DNA of 64,000 bases, from the NCBI RefSeq assembly GCF_037860835.1, contig NZ_JBBEOG010000006.1, positions 1-64,000 on the forward strand, in the 5' to 3' direction. The position numbers and the translations under genes are program-made. This document shows positions 33,125 to 41,365 of this stretch, piece after piece (the first letter of the stretch is position 1; every line of letters begins with the position of its first letter). Origin of the DNA: Aquipuribacter nitratireducens (GTDB taxonomy: Bacteria; Actinomycetota; Actinomycetes; Actinomycetales; JBBAYJ01). The notes under the pieces are model-generated. The model was not told the DNA's origin. It did not search any database and worked only from the letters and a program-made list of their open reading frames with translations.

Positions 33125-34134
33125 CGCAGGCTCTCCTCGTGCTCGGTGGTGCGCGGGCCCGGACGCGTGCTGGTCCGGCGTGTGGTCCCGGCGGTGCCGG
33201 TGCGGGCGGCGAGCAGCCGCCGTCCCGCCCGCTCCCCCGTCGCCTCGGCCTCGTGCGTCCCCCCGTGCTCCTCGACCCGGACGACGTCCCCGGCGTCGGC
33301 GTCGGCGGCGACGTCGGCGTCGGCGTCGGCGTCGGGTGCGGCGGCTCCCAGCAGGACGAGCCGGTCGCCCTCCACCCGTGCCCACGCGCCGACCGGCGCG
33401 GAGCAGCCGGTGTCGAGGACGGCGAGGAGGCGGCGCTCCGCCGTGACCGCGGCCCGGGTGGGCGGGTGGTCGAGCGCCGCGCGGACCCGGTCGGCGAGCG
33501 GGTCGTCGGCCCGGGTCTCGACCGCCAGGGCACCCTGACCGGGAGCCGGGACGACGACCGCGGGGTCGAGGACCTCGCTCACCTCGTCGCCGCGGCCGAG
33601 GCGGCGCAGGCCGGCGTGGGCGAGGATCACGGCGTCCAGGTCCGCGTGGACCCGGGCGAGGCGGGTGTCGACGTTGCCGCGCACGTCGACGACCTCGACG
33701 TGCCGGCCGTCGCGGCGGCAGACCTCGCGCAGCAGTGCGGCGCGGCGGGGGGAGCCGGTGCCGACGCGCGCCCCGTCGGGCAGGTCGGCGAGCCCGCCGA
33801 GGCCCGGGCGGGTGACGAGGACGTCGCGCGGGTCCTCTCGCTCCGGGACGGCGGCGAGGACGATCCCCGGCGCGGGCGCCGTCGGCAGGTCCTTGAGGGA
33901 GTGGACGGCGACGTCGACGCGGCCGTCGAGCAGGGCCTCGCGCAAGGCCGACACGAACACCCCGACCCCGCTGGCGCGGCGGGCCAGCTCGCGCAGCGGC
34001 GCGGGGTCGGTGTCGCCCGCGGTGCTGATCTCGACGAGCTCCGTCGCCTCGCCGGTCGCCGCCGTGAGCGCCGCGGCGACGAGACCGGACTGGGTGCGGG
34101 CGAGCGCGCTCGCCCGGGTGCCGACGCGGATCAC
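33121..34134 (-). CDS. hemC: Porphobilinogen deaminase (hydroxymethylbilane synthase)
   Basis: This 337-residue enzyme polymerises four porphobilinogens into hydroxymethylbilane. It begins directly with VIRVGTRASALARTQ. Catalytic and cofactor features are VHSLKDLPT (catalytic Asp region), GTGSPRRAALL, VDVRGNVDTRL, and the dipyrromethane-binding cysteine in VLDTGCSAPVGAWA (about residue 240). The C-terminal domain carries an unusual Asp/Ala-repeat insert (DADADADVAADADAGD) followed by a Thr/Arg-rich tail. The insert is encoded by a GTCGGC repeat near 33294-33340 and is probably a surface loop. The GTG overlaps the hemA stop (GTGA, 34131-34134). Confidence 0.96.
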   Translation of the reverse strand: MIRVGTRASALARTQSGLVAAALTAATGEATELVEISTAGDTDPAPLRELARRASGVGVFVSALREALLDGRVDVAVHSLKDLPTAPAPGIVLAAVPEREDPRDVLVTRPGLGGLADLPDGARVGTGSPRRAALLREVCRRDGRHVEVVDVRGNVDTRLARVHADLDAVILAHAGLRRLGRGDEVSEVLDPAVVVPAPGQGALAVETRADDPLADRVRAALDHPPTRAAVTAERRLLAVLDTGCSAPVGAWARVEGDRLVLLGAAAPDADADADVAADADAGDVVRVEEHGGTHEAEATGERAGRRLLAARTGTAGTTRRTSTRPGPRTTEHEESLR

Positions 34135-35504
34135 GGCCGCCCCCCCGGGGCGGGGCGGCCGAGGCCGGCCGCGGGGTCGTCGCCGTGCTCGCCGACGACC
34201 GAGACGGGGTCGAGGCTGTCGCCGACCGTCAGGCCGAAGAGGGTCTGCAGCGCCTCGGCGTACACGGAGCCGTCCGGCTGCGCGGCGAGCTCCTTGATGC
34301 GGACGGTGGGGGTGTGGAGGACCTTGTCGACGACGCGGCGCACCGTCCGCTCCACCTCCGCCGCGACGGCGGGGTCGAGGGCACCGAGCCGGCCGCGGAG
34401 CCGGTCGAGCTCCGCCTCGACGACGGCGTCGGCCTGCGAGCGCAGCGCGACGACGGTCGGCGTCACCCTCGCCGCGTGCGCCTCGGCGCGCCACAGCTCT
34501 ACCTCCTCCGCCACGACGGCGTGGGCGCGGGCCACCTCGCCGTCGGCGCGGACGGCGTCGGGCCCTGTCCCCGCGAGCAGGCCCGCGAGCTCCTCGAGGT
34601 CGACGAGGTGGACGGCCGTCGGGTCGAGGTCCCCGAGGGGCTCGACGTCGCGCGGCAGGGCGAGGTCGACGAGGACGAGCGGGCGGCCGCCGCGGCGCGC
34701 CACGGCGGCGCGGACGTCCGCGGCGTGGACGACGTGCCCGACCGACCCCGTGCACGACACGAGGACGTCGACCTCGTCGAGCACGGCGGGCAGGTCGCCG
34801 AGCGCGGCGGTGCGGCCGGCGACGGTGGCGGCGAGGCGCGCGGCCGGTCCGGGGGTGCGGTTGAGGACCGTGACGTCCCCCGTGCCGACGCCCGAGCGGG
34901 CGAGTGTCGCGACGACGAGCCCGGCCATGCCGCCGGCGCCGACGACCGCCACCCGGGCGCGGGCGAGGTCGCCGACCACCTGCTCCGCCCGCGCGAGCGC
35001 CTCGCTCACCATCCGGTTGCCGAGCCGCTCGAGCCCGCTCTCCGCGCGGGCGCGCCGACCGACGCGCAGGGCGCGCTCGACGACCGCGGCGAGACGACCC
35101 CCGGCGTGACCGGCGGCCCGGGAGTGGGCGTAGGCGCTACGGACCTGGCCGAGGACCTGCGCCTCGCCGATGGCCATGGAGTCCAGGCCCGCGACCACGC
35201 GGAAGGTGTGCTCGACGGCCGCCTGGTCGTAGTGGGCGTACATGTGCTCGACGATGTCGGCGACGGCGACGCCGCTGCCGTGGGACAGGGCGGCCGAGAC
35301 CGCGGCGACACCGCTGTGGAACCGGTCGACGTCGACGAACACCTCGACCCGGTTGCACGTCGCGAGGACCATCGCCTCGTTGACGTACGGCTGGGAGAGG
35401 ACGGCGCGGGCGACCGCGTCGGCGTCCGACGTGGCGGCGGCGAGCCGCTCGAGCTGCGGCAGGGGGGCCGTGCGGTGGCTGGCCCCGACGACGAGGAGGG
35501 TCAC
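34131..35504 (-). CDS. hemA: Glutamyl-tRNA reductase
   Basis: This 457-residue enzyme starts C5 heme synthesis by reducing glutamyl-tRNA(Glu) to glutamate-1-semialdehyde with NADPH. The catalytic cysteine is in VLATCNRVEVFVD (about residue 50), the conserved histidine in VVGASHRTAP, and GLDSMAIGEAQVLGQVRSAY and the NADPH fold VAVVGAGGMAGLVVATLA are complete; a C-terminal helical dimerisation domain follows. This is the committed, usually regulated step. The GTG start overlaps the rex stop (GTGA, 35501-35504), so NADH-responsive control of rex transcription would carry over to hemA. Confidence 0.97.
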   Translation of the reverse strand: MTLLVVGASHRTAPLPQLERLAAATSDADAVARAVLSQPYVNEAMVLATCNRVEVFVDVDRFHSGVAAVSAALSHGSGVAVADIVEHMYAHYDQAAVEHTFRVVAGLDSMAIGEAQVLGQVRSAYAHSRAAGHAGGRLAAVVERALRVGRRARAESGLERLGNRMVSEALARAEQVVGDLARARVAVVGAGGMAGLVVATLARSGVGTGDVTVLNRTPGPAARLAATVAGRTAALGDLPAVLDEVDVLVSCTGSVGHVVHAADVRAAVARRGGRPLVLVDLALPRDVEPLGDLDPTAVHLVDLEELAGLLAGTGPDAVRADGEVARAHAVVAEEVELWRAEAHAARVTPTVVALRSQADAVVEAELDRLRGRLGALDPAVAAEVERTVRRVVDKVLHTPTVRIKELAAQPDGSVYAEALQTLFGLTVGDSLDPVSVVGEHGDDPAAGLGRPAPGGRP

Positions 35505-36361
35505 CGGCCGGCCCCCGCTCCGGCCGCCGGCCCCTCGCTGCCGCGGACCGCGGGCTCGGGGGCGGGCACGACCCGGGCGACCGCGGGCAGCTCCCCGAGG
35601 AGGGCGCTGCGCTTGCGCTGCTCGTGGAAGCCGAGGATCTGCAGCTCGCTCGACAGGTCGACCGCGCGCACCGTCACCCCCGCCGGGACGCGCACGGTGG
35701 CGCCCGCGAAGGTGAGGATGCTCGTCACGCCGGCGGCGACGAGCGCGTCGCACGTCGGCTGGGCCGCGGCGGCGGGGGTCGCGACGACGGCGATCCGGAC
35801 GCCGCGGCGCGCGACGAGCGCAGGCACCTCGTCGACGTGGTGGACCGTGTGGCCGTTGACCTCGGTGCCGACCACCGAGGGGTCGGCGTCGAAGAGGGCG
35901 GCGATGCTGAGGCCGCGGCTGGAGAAGCCGCCGTAGTGCGCGAGGGCGCGCCCGAGGTTGCCGACGCCGACGATGGCGACGGGCCAGTCGTGCTCGAGCC
36001 CGAGGACGGCGGACATCTCGTGGACGAGGGTCGCGACGTCGTACCCGACCCCGCGGGTGCCGTACGTGCCGAGGTGGGACAGGTCCTTGCGGAGCATGGC
36101 CGCGGACACGTGGACGCTCTCGGCGAGCTCGGAGCTCGACACCGTGGTGACGCCGGCGGAGGCGAGGGCGTGGAGCGCCTGCAGGTAAGTGGGCAGGCGC
36201 TGGACGGTCGCCTCCGGCACCCCGTCGACCGCCGGCGCGGCGGGCGAGGCGGTCGCCTCCCACTCGGCGGCACCCACGGCGGCGGACGACGTCGTACGGG
36301 CCGCCGGACCCCTGCGCCCGCGGGCGTCGGCCCGGGGCAGGCGCAGACGCTTCAGCGGCAC
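35501..36361 (-). CDS. rex: Redox-sensing transcriptional repressor Rex
   Basis: A 286-residue Rex protein: a Ser/Pro/Ala-rich N-terminal extension (about 1-45), a winged helix (about 55-115, TVSSSELAESVHVSAAMLRKDLSHLG with GTRGVGYDV) and a Rossmann domain that senses the NADH/NAD+ ratio (VAIVGVGNLGRALAHYGGF, about residue 135), ending in a swapped helix and a Pro-rich tail. NADH binding releases Rex from DNA, derepressing respiratory genes. The GTG at 36359-36361 is the only start with a good ribosome-binding site (AGGAGG, four bases upstream). A Rex operator lies 36 bases upstream, so the operon is probably autoregulated. rex-hemA order is typical of Streptomyces. Confidence 0.96.
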   Translation of the reverse strand: MPLKRLRLPRADARGRRGPAARTTSSAAVGAAEWEATASPAAPAVDGVPEATVQRLPTYLQALHALASAGVTTVSSSELAESVHVSAAMLRKDLSHLGTYGTRGVGYDVATLVHEMSAVLGLEHDWPVAIVGVGNLGRALAHYGGFSSRGLSIAALFDADPSVVGTEVNGHTVHHVDEVPALVARRGVRIAVVATPAAAAQPTCDALVAAGVTSILTFAGATVRVPAGVTVRAVDLSSELQILGFHEQRKRSALLGELPAVARVVPAPEPAVRGSEGPAAGAGAGR

Positions 36362-36377
36362 ATGACCTCCTCGTGGA

Positions 36378-36414
36378 CTGGCTCGATCGTACGTGCTTGT
36401 GACGACAGGCACAA
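36378..36414 (-). promoter_or_regulatory. rex promoter with overlapping Rex operator
   Basis: TTGTGACGACAGGCACAA (36397-36414) is a TTGTG-N8-CACAA Rex operator. On the minus strand a TACGAT -10 box lies at about 36387-36392. Seventeen bases before it is TTGTGC, which is part of the operator, so bound Rex would cover the -35 region and spacer. Transcription would begin around 36380, about 20 bases before the GTG. This is the regulatory entry point for the rex-hem-ccs genes. Confidence 0.75.
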
Positions 36415-36489
36415 AGTCGCGCGACCCTCCTGCGGCACCGGCGCGGCGGGGTGTGGTAGCGGCCACGAGGTGGTGATCGGCCGCGGGGC

Positions 36490-36840
36490 TCACCACGTGA
36501 GGCGCTCGGCGGGTCCCTCGCCCCGGGCGGCAGCGGCGAGCACCCGCCGGAGGCGCTCGGCGTCGACGCGCAGCTGCTCGACGACCCTGCCGTCGACCTC
36601 GACGACCGGGATGCGGTCCCAGTAGGCGGCGTGCAGCCGGGGGTCGTCGTCGACCGACGCCTCCTGCAGCCGCGCGCCGACGCGCGCGCACTCGCGGGCC
36701 ACGACGGGGCGCGCCTCGTCGCACAGGTGGCAGCCCCGGCGCCCGACCAGCCGCACCTCGGGCACGCGCGCCCCGGCGGCGGCTGCCGCGTCGCGCCGCG
36801 GCAGCAGCCGGCGGATCCGGTCCGTGACCCGGTCGAGCAC
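36490..36840 (-). CDS. Glutaredoxin-like protein (DUF836 type)
   Basis: A 116-residue thioredoxin-fold protein. The redox motif is CHLC in LVGRRGCHLCDEARPVV (about residues 37-40), the cis-proline is in RIPVVEVDGRVVEQLRVD, and a helical C-terminus follows. It is likely a small disulfide reductase or glutathione/mycothiol-type redoxin; the partner is unknown. A homologue sits at the same place in the M. tuberculosis hem region. The GTG start (36838-36840) abuts a CGGAG ribosome-binding site, 13 bases after the acyltransferase stop. It lies upstream of the rex promoter on the same strand. Confidence 0.88.
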   Translation of the reverse strand: MLDRVTDRIRRLLPRRDAAAAAGARVPEVRLVGRRGCHLCDEARPVVARECARVGARLQEASVDDDPRLHAAYWDRIPVVEVDGRVVEQLRVDAERLRRVLAAAARGEGPAERLTW

Positions 36841-36853
36841 CTCCGGGCCCCCG

Positions 36854-37981
36854 TCAGCCGAGGAAGACCGAGCGCCGCTGGACGAGCAGCGCGTAGAGGG
36901 TCTGCTGGATGACCTCGCGCACCCGGTCGGTGATCTCGAAGACCACCATCGGGTCGTCGGCGGCGGCCGGGTCGAGGGTGTCGGTCGGGACGGGCTCCCC
37001 GAGCTCGATGAGCCACTTGCTCGGCAGCGGGACGAGACCGAGCGGACCGAGCCACGGCCAGGTCGGCGTCACCGGCCAGAACGGGGCGCCGAACAGGCGG
37101 GCGAGCGGGCGCACGTCGGCGAGCATCGGGTGGATCTCCTCCGCCCCCACGATGCTGACCGGCACGATCGGCACCTGCGTGCGGATGGCGGCGGAGACGA
37201 ACCCCCCGCGGCCGAAGCGCTGGAGCCGGTACCGGTCGCGGTAGTGCTTGCCGATCCCCTTGAACCCCTCGGGCCACACGCCCACGAGCTCGCCGGCGGT
37301 GAGGAGCCGTTCGGCGTCGCTCGTCGTGGCGAGGGTGGCGCCCATCCGCCGGGCCACGTCACCGACGAGCGGTGTCGCGAAGACGAGGTCCGCCCCGAGG
37401 AGCCGGAGGAAGCGCCCGTCGGTCGCGTCGTGGACCGCGACCTGCGTCATGAGGGCGTCCCACGCCAGCGTCCCGCTGTGGTTGCCGACGAGGAGGGCGC
37501 CCCGGTCCGCGGGGATGTTCTCCTGACCGCGCAGCTCCACCCGGAACCAGTGCCGGTAGACCGGGCGCAGCACCGCGAGCAGCACCCGCTCGGTGAGCTC
37601 GGGGTCGAAGCCGAACTCGTCGACGGCGTAGTCGCCCTCCAGCCGGCGGCGCACGAGCTCGACGGCGTCGACGAGGAGCTCGGCGAGGTGGCCGCCGTCG
37701 CTCGTCACCTCGCGCGCGGTCGTCCCCTCCGGCGCGGGTGCAGTCGCGACGGGCTCCGTGGCCGGCAGGTCCGGGACGACCCGCAGGCGGGGCGGCGGGC
37801 CCTCCGCCAGCCGCTCGACGACCTCGAGGCCCGCGGCCTCGCCGTGGCGGGTGACGGCCTCGTCGAGCGCGTCGGCCGCCGGCGCGTCGAGCAGCGGTGT
37901 GCCGGCCCGTCGTCGTCGTGCCCGTTCGGCGGCCGCGCGGCCGGCGGCCTGGTCGAGGCCGGACCGGCCGGTGCCGCTCAC
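36854..37981 (-). CDS. PlsC-like lysophospholipid acyltransferase family protein
   Basis: A 375-residue acyltransferase. The core (about 200-350) has GALLVGNHSGTLAWDALM (the NH...D catalytic block, here with a longer H-to-D spacing than HX4D), GVWPEGFKGIGK (substrate phosphate contact) and QVPIVPVSIVGAEE. An Ala/Arg-rich N-terminal third (about 1-110) is poorly conserved. It probably transfers acyl chains onto a glycerolipid or a mycobacterial-type glycolipid precursor. The GTG overlaps the epimerase stop (GTGA, 37978-37981), and the acyltransferase-epimerase pair is also found in M. tuberculosis (Rv0502-galE2). Confidence 0.88.
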   Translation of the reverse strand: MSGTGRSGLDQAAGRAAAERARRRRAGTPLLDAPAADALDEAVTRHGEAAGLEVVERLAEGPPPRLRVVPDLPATEPVATAPAPEGTTAREVTSDGGHLAELLVDAVELVRRRLEGDYAVDEFGFDPELTERVLLAVLRPVYRHWFRVELRGQENIPADRGALLVGNHSGTLAWDALMTQVAVHDATDGRFLRLLGADLVFATPLVGDVARRMGATLATTSDAERLLTAGELVGVWPEGFKGIGKHYRDRYRLQRFGRGGFVSAAIRTQVPIVPVSIVGAEEIHPMLADVRPLARLFGAPFWPVTPTWPWLGPLGLVPLPSKWLIELGEPVPTDTLDPAAADDPMVVFEITDRVREVIQQTLYALLVQRRSVFLG

Positions 37982-39033
37982 CGGGACGCCCGCTCGAGGG
38001 AGGCGACGGTGTCGACGACGGCGCTGCGGAGCTCCTCGGCGACGAGGTCGACGGCCGGGCGGACACCGCGCAGGCGGTGGGAGGCGCAGAAGTCCTCGAA
38101 GGCCTGCCGGGTGGTCCGGGCCGGCACGAAGCCGAGCTCGGTCCGGCAGCGGGTGGTGTCGAGGACGCGGCCGTAGCCGAGCAGGCGGAGGTCCTCGACG
38201 GTGAGCTCGGCGGCGCCGGCCCGCGTGAGCCACCGCGCGGCGGCGCCGGCGAACCGCTCGGGCACCCCCACGACCGGCCGACCCGCGAGCGCCGCCGCCT
38301 GGACGGTCGTGAGGACGCCGTCACCGGCGACGTTGACGGCCCCGGTCACGTGCTCCCCCGGCGGGCCGATGGTGGCGCGCACCATGGCCTCGACCGCGTC
38401 GTCCTCGTGGACCACCTGCAGCCGGCCGTCGTGGCCGAGCAGCGTGGGCACGGCGGGCAGCGCGAACACCTTCGACAGCGGCGTCTCCAGCCCCGGCCCC
38501 ACGATCGAGGCGAAGCGCAGCAGCGCGACCTGGACGTCGGGGCGCCGGCGTGTGAACCCGCGGACGTAGCCCTCCACCTCGAGGCAGTCCTTGGCCCAGC
38601 CGGTGCGCGGCGGCGAGGACGCGGCCGTCGACTCCGTGAACATCGCGGGGTCGGCCGGCCCGGCGCCGTAGACGCCGGACGTCGACTTCACGACGAGGCG
38701 GCGCACGCCGGGCGCCTTCTGGCACGCGGCGAGCAGCTGCATCGTGCCGAGGACGTTGATCTCCTTCATCGGCACCCGCCCGCCTGCGGAGCGCGGCGTG
38801 GCGATGACGTTCATGTGGACGACGGTGTCGACCCGCTCCTCCCGCAGCAGCCGGCCCACGGCGGGGCTGCGGATGTCGGCGCGGACGAAGGCCGCCTCGC
38901 CGAGCGGCACCGGGGGCGGGACGACGTCGAGCCCGACGACCCGGGGCCGGGCGGGGTGGCGGGCCAGCGCAGCGGCGACCTTGCCACCGAGGTACCTGGA
39001 CACCCCGGTGACGAGGACCGTGCGACCGGCCAC
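37978..39033 (-). CDS. NAD-dependent epimerase/dehydratase-like protein (extended SDR)
   Basis: A 351-residue Rossmann-fold protein similar to mycobacterial GalE2. The nucleotide motif VLVTGVSRYLGGKVAAALA and the VVHMNVIATP segment are present, and KSTSGVYGAGPADPAMFTE is the typical active-site strand. Where the catalytic YxxxK is expected, the sequence reads TGWAKD, so the lysine is there but no tyrosine is obvious. Activity as a classical epimerase is therefore uncertain; a sterol- or sugar-binding role is possible. The GTG at 39031-39033 starts 24 bases after the bS22 stop, and the gene overlaps the acyltransferase downstream. Confidence 0.87.
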   Translation of the reverse strand: MAGRTVLVTGVSRYLGGKVAAALARHPARPRVVGLDVVPPPVPLGEAAFVRADIRSPAVGRLLREERVDTVVHMNVIATPRSAGGRVPMKEINVLGTMQLLAACQKAPGVRRLVVKSTSGVYGAGPADPAMFTESTAASSPPRTGWAKDCLEVEGYVRGFTRRRPDVQVALLRFASIVGPGLETPLSKVFALPAVPTLLGHDGRLQVVHEDDAVEAMVRATIGPPGEHVTGAVNVAGDGVLTTVQAAALAGRPVVGVPERFAGAAARWLTRAGAAELTVEDLRLLGYGRVLDTTRCRTELGFVPARTTRQAFEDFCASHRLRGVRPAVDLVAEELRSAVVDTVASLERASR

Positions 39034-39057
39034 GACGGACCCCGCCCCGCCGGTCGG

Positions 39058-39156
39058 CTACTTCTTGTTGCGGCGCTGGTGACGCGTGCGGCGCAGCAGC
39101 TTGCGGTGCTTCTTCTTCGCCATGCGCTTGCGGCGCTTCTTGATGACAGAGCCCAC
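39058..39156 (-). CDS. Actinobacterial small ribosomal subunit protein bS22 (AURKAIP1/COX24 domain)
   Basis: A 32-residue, extremely basic peptide beginning GSVIKKRRKRMAKKKHRK and ending RRNKK. This matches bS22, the short protein found in the 30S subunit of mycobacteria and related actinobacteria and annotated as AURKAIP1/COX24 domain protein. The start is a GTG (39154-39156) with AGAAGG 6-7 bases upstream. A TAGCCT -10-like box lies at 39268-39273. Its place before the epimerase and acyltransferase genes is the same as in M. tuberculosis (Rv0500B). It is too short for most gene finders. The helix-turn-helix gene that often accompanies it is not visible here. Confidence 0.93.
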   Translation of the reverse strand: MGSVIKKRRKRMAKKKHRKLLRRTRHQRRNKK

Positions 39157-39273
39157 GGAGGACCTTCTCTCTCGGGTGCAGGTGGTGCGGCACGCCGCCC
39201 CGACCGACGAGCACCGACCCTGGCCGGCGCGCGCGTCGGGCGCGCGGCGCCGACGGGTTCCGCACGCAAGGCT

Positions 39274-39291
39274 ACCGCCCGCCGGTGGGCG
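39274..39291. terminator. Short GC hairpin after acuC
   Basis: CCGCCC (39274-39279) and GGGCGG (39286-39291) form a 6-bp stem with the loop GCCGGT, ten bases downstream of the acuC stop on the minus strand. It abuts the bS22 promoter candidate. It is a weak terminator at best. Confidence 0.35.
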
Positions 39292-39300
39292 GCGGATCCG

Positions 39301-40488
39301 TCAGTCGAACCAGGGGTCGAGCCCGAGCAGCGGGAAGACCGCCTTGCGGGTCGCGAGGATCGCCTGGTCGACGGGGTCCGCCGGGTCGTAGCCGGCCTCC
39401 CACGGCTGGAACGTCGCCTCGACCCCGTCGGTCATGCGGCGCGGACCGGGCTGCCCGGTCAGCTGCACGACGTGCTCGAGCCACTCCGGCGGGACCGCGG
39501 TCGTGGGGTCGACCGGCTGGTGCGCGGCGATCCCGACGAGGTGCGCCCACGCGCGGGGCACGACGTCGACGAGCTCGTAGCCGCCGCCGCCGAGCGCGAG
39601 CCAGCGCCCGCGCGTCACCTCGTGGGCGAGGTCGTGGAGCAGCGCGGCGGCGGCGCGCTGGCCGTCGACGGACACGCGGAGGTGGGCGAGGGGGTCGAGC
39701 ACGTGCGTGTCGCACCCGTGCTGGGTGACGAGGACCTGGGGGCGCACCTCGCGCACGACGGGTCGGGCGACGGCGTGGAGCGCGCGGAGCCAGCCGGCGT
39801 CGCCCGTGCCCGCGGGCAGCGCGACGTTGACAGCCGTCCCCTCCGCACCGGGCCCGCCGACGTCCGTCGGGTAGCCCGTGCCGGGGAACAGCGTCCGGCC
39901 CGACTCGTGGAGCGAGATCGTCGTCACCCGCGGGTCGTCCCAGAAGACGGACTCCGTGCCGTCGCCGTGGTGGACGTCGGTGTCGACGTACACGACCCGC
40001 TCGACGCCCGCGTCGAGGAGGGCCCGGATCGCTCCGGCGCAGTCGTTGTACACGCAGAAGCCCGAGGCGGCGTCGGCGGAGGCGTGGTGCAGGCCGCCGG
40101 CGAAGTTGACGGCGTGCCGGACCTCGTCCGCGGCTATCGCGCGAGCGAGCGCGACGGAGCCGGCGAAGACGCGGGCCGCGCTGTCGTGCATGCCGGGGAA
40201 GGCGGGCGTGTCGACCGTGCCGACGCCGTGGCCGACGTCCGCACGGACGTCGAGGGACGCCGCCCGCACGGCCGCGACGAGCCCCGCGGTGTGGACCGTG
40301 CGCAGCAGGGCGTCGTCGGCCACGGGCGCGTCGACGACGTCGACGTGCCGGAAGAGGCCGAGATCGCGGCACAGCCGCGCGGTGAGGGCGATCCGGACGG
40401 GGGCGAGCGGGTGCCCGGGACCGAAGTCGTAGCGCACGAAGTCCTCGTCCCACACGACGCGCGTGCGGTGGAGCGTCCCCGGCGGCAT
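39301..40488 (-). CDS. acuC: AcuC-type histone-deacetylase-fold deacetylase
   Basis: A 395-residue class I HDAC-like amidohydrolase; AcuC in Bacillus and actinobacteria removes acetyl groups from proteins such as acetyl-CoA synthetase. The zinc and charge-relay residues are present: NFAGGLHHASADAASGFCVYNDCAGAI, VVYVDTDVHHGDGTESVF, VTQHGCDTHVLDPLAHL and ALGGGGYELVDVVPRAW. The ATG start (40486-40488) lies six bases after TAGCGT (40495-40500), a leaderless promoter. It is divergent from the DUF3105 gene. Confidence 0.94.
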   Translation of the reverse strand: MPPGTLHRTRVVWDEDFVRYDFGPGHPLAPVRIALTARLCRDLGLFRHVDVVDAPVADDALLRTVHTAGLVAAVRAASLDVRADVGHGVGTVDTPAFPGMHDSAARVFAGSVALARAIAADEVRHAVNFAGGLHHASADAASGFCVYNDCAGAIRALLDAGVERVVYVDTDVHHGDGTESVFWDDPRVTTISLHESGRTLFPGTGYPTDVGGPGAEGTAVNVALPAGTGDAGWLRALHAVARPVVREVRPQVLVTQHGCDTHVLDPLAHLRVSVDGQRAAAALLHDLAHEVTRGRWLALGGGGYELVDVVPRAWAHLVGIAAHQPVDPTTAVPPEWLEHVVQLTGQPGPRRMTDGVEATFQPWEAGYDPADPVDQAILATRKAVFPLLGLDPWFD

Positions 40489-40710
40489 GGCGACACGCTA
40501 GCGGCGGCCGGGCCCTCCCCCGGCCGCCGTCGCGACCCGTGGGACCGCGCGTGGACGGCTCCGTGGACCGCAGCAGGAGCCGCCGCCCGGGACCGAGGTC
40601 CCAGACGGCTCCCAGGAACGTGCACCATGGTGTCCGGCGGACCCCGCCCCGCAGCGCCGATCCCGGCGCCGACACGTCCAGACGGACCCATCCACCAGAG
40701 GAGCCGACCG

Positions 40711-41352
40711 GTGGCCACGAAGACCCCCGACGACCGTCAGGCGCGCATCGCGAAGATGCAGGCCGCCCAGCGCAGCGCCGAGCGCCGCCGCTCGCTCCTC
40801 GTGATCGGCGCCGCCGCGCTCGTCTCCGTCCTCCTCATCGGCGTCGTCGTCGCCGTGATCGTCCAGTCGCAGGCGCAGCGCAGCGAGATCGAGCGCGCCG
40901 CCGCCGAGGACATCGAGGGCGTCGAGGAGTACCCGGACCAGACCCGGGACCACGTGCAGACCCCGGTCGACTACGAGGTCGTGCCGCCCGTCGGCGGCAA
41001 CCACACCCCGTTCTGGCAGAACTGCGGGTTCTACGACGCCCCCGTGCAGACCGAGCCGGGCGTCCACGCGCTCGAGCACGGCGCGGTGTGGGTGACGTAC
41101 GACCCGTCGCTGCCCGAGGAGCAGGTCACGACGCTGCAGGACCTCGCCGAGCGCAACCCGTACCTCCTGGTCTCCCCGTGGCAGGACGGCGAGCTGCCGG
41201 GCGCCGTGACGGCGAGCGCCTGGGGCTACCAGCTCGTCCTCGACAGCGCGGACGACGAGCGCCTCGAGGTGTTCCTCGCGAAGTACCTCCAGGGCGAGCA
41301 GACGCCCGAGCCCGGCGCCGCCTGCTCCGGCGGCACCGACGCGACCGTCTGA
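40711..41352 (+). CDS. DUF3105 membrane-anchored protein
   Basis: A 213-residue protein with a cytoplasmic basic N-terminus, one membrane helix (SLLVIGAAALVSVLLIGVVVAVIV, about residues 29-52) and an extracytoplasmic DUF3105 domain (about 75-210). The family core is VPPVGGNHTPFWQNCGFYDAPVQTEPGVHALEHGAVWVTYDP, with His, Cys and Asn residues that look metal-binding, and LLVSPWQDGELPGAVTASAWG. The function is unknown; the histidine- and cysteine-rich core suggests copper or another metal. The GTG at 40711 has AGAGGAG upstream. The DUF305 gene follows after 13 bases, a pairing that supports a shared extracytoplasmic role. Confidence 0.9.
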   Translation: MATKTPDDRQARIAKMQAAQRSAERRRSLLVIGAAALVSVLLIGVVVAVIVQSQAQRSEIERAAAEDIEGVEEYPDQTRDHVQTPVDYEVVPPVGGNHTPFWQNCGFYDAPVQTEPGVHALEHGAVWVTYDPSLPEEQVTTLQDLAERNPYLLVSPWQDGELPGAVTASAWGYQLVLDSADDERLEVFLAKYLQGEQTPEPGAACSGGTDATV

Positions 41353-41365
41353 GCGGTAGGACCGC

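Noticed and set aside
30341-33538. A 1,065-codon plus-strand open frame opposite hemB and hemD
   Set aside because: It lies antisense to two intact, recognisable enzymes joined in an operon; its composition is low-complexity Asp/Gly/Arg/Val typical of reverse-frame shadows.
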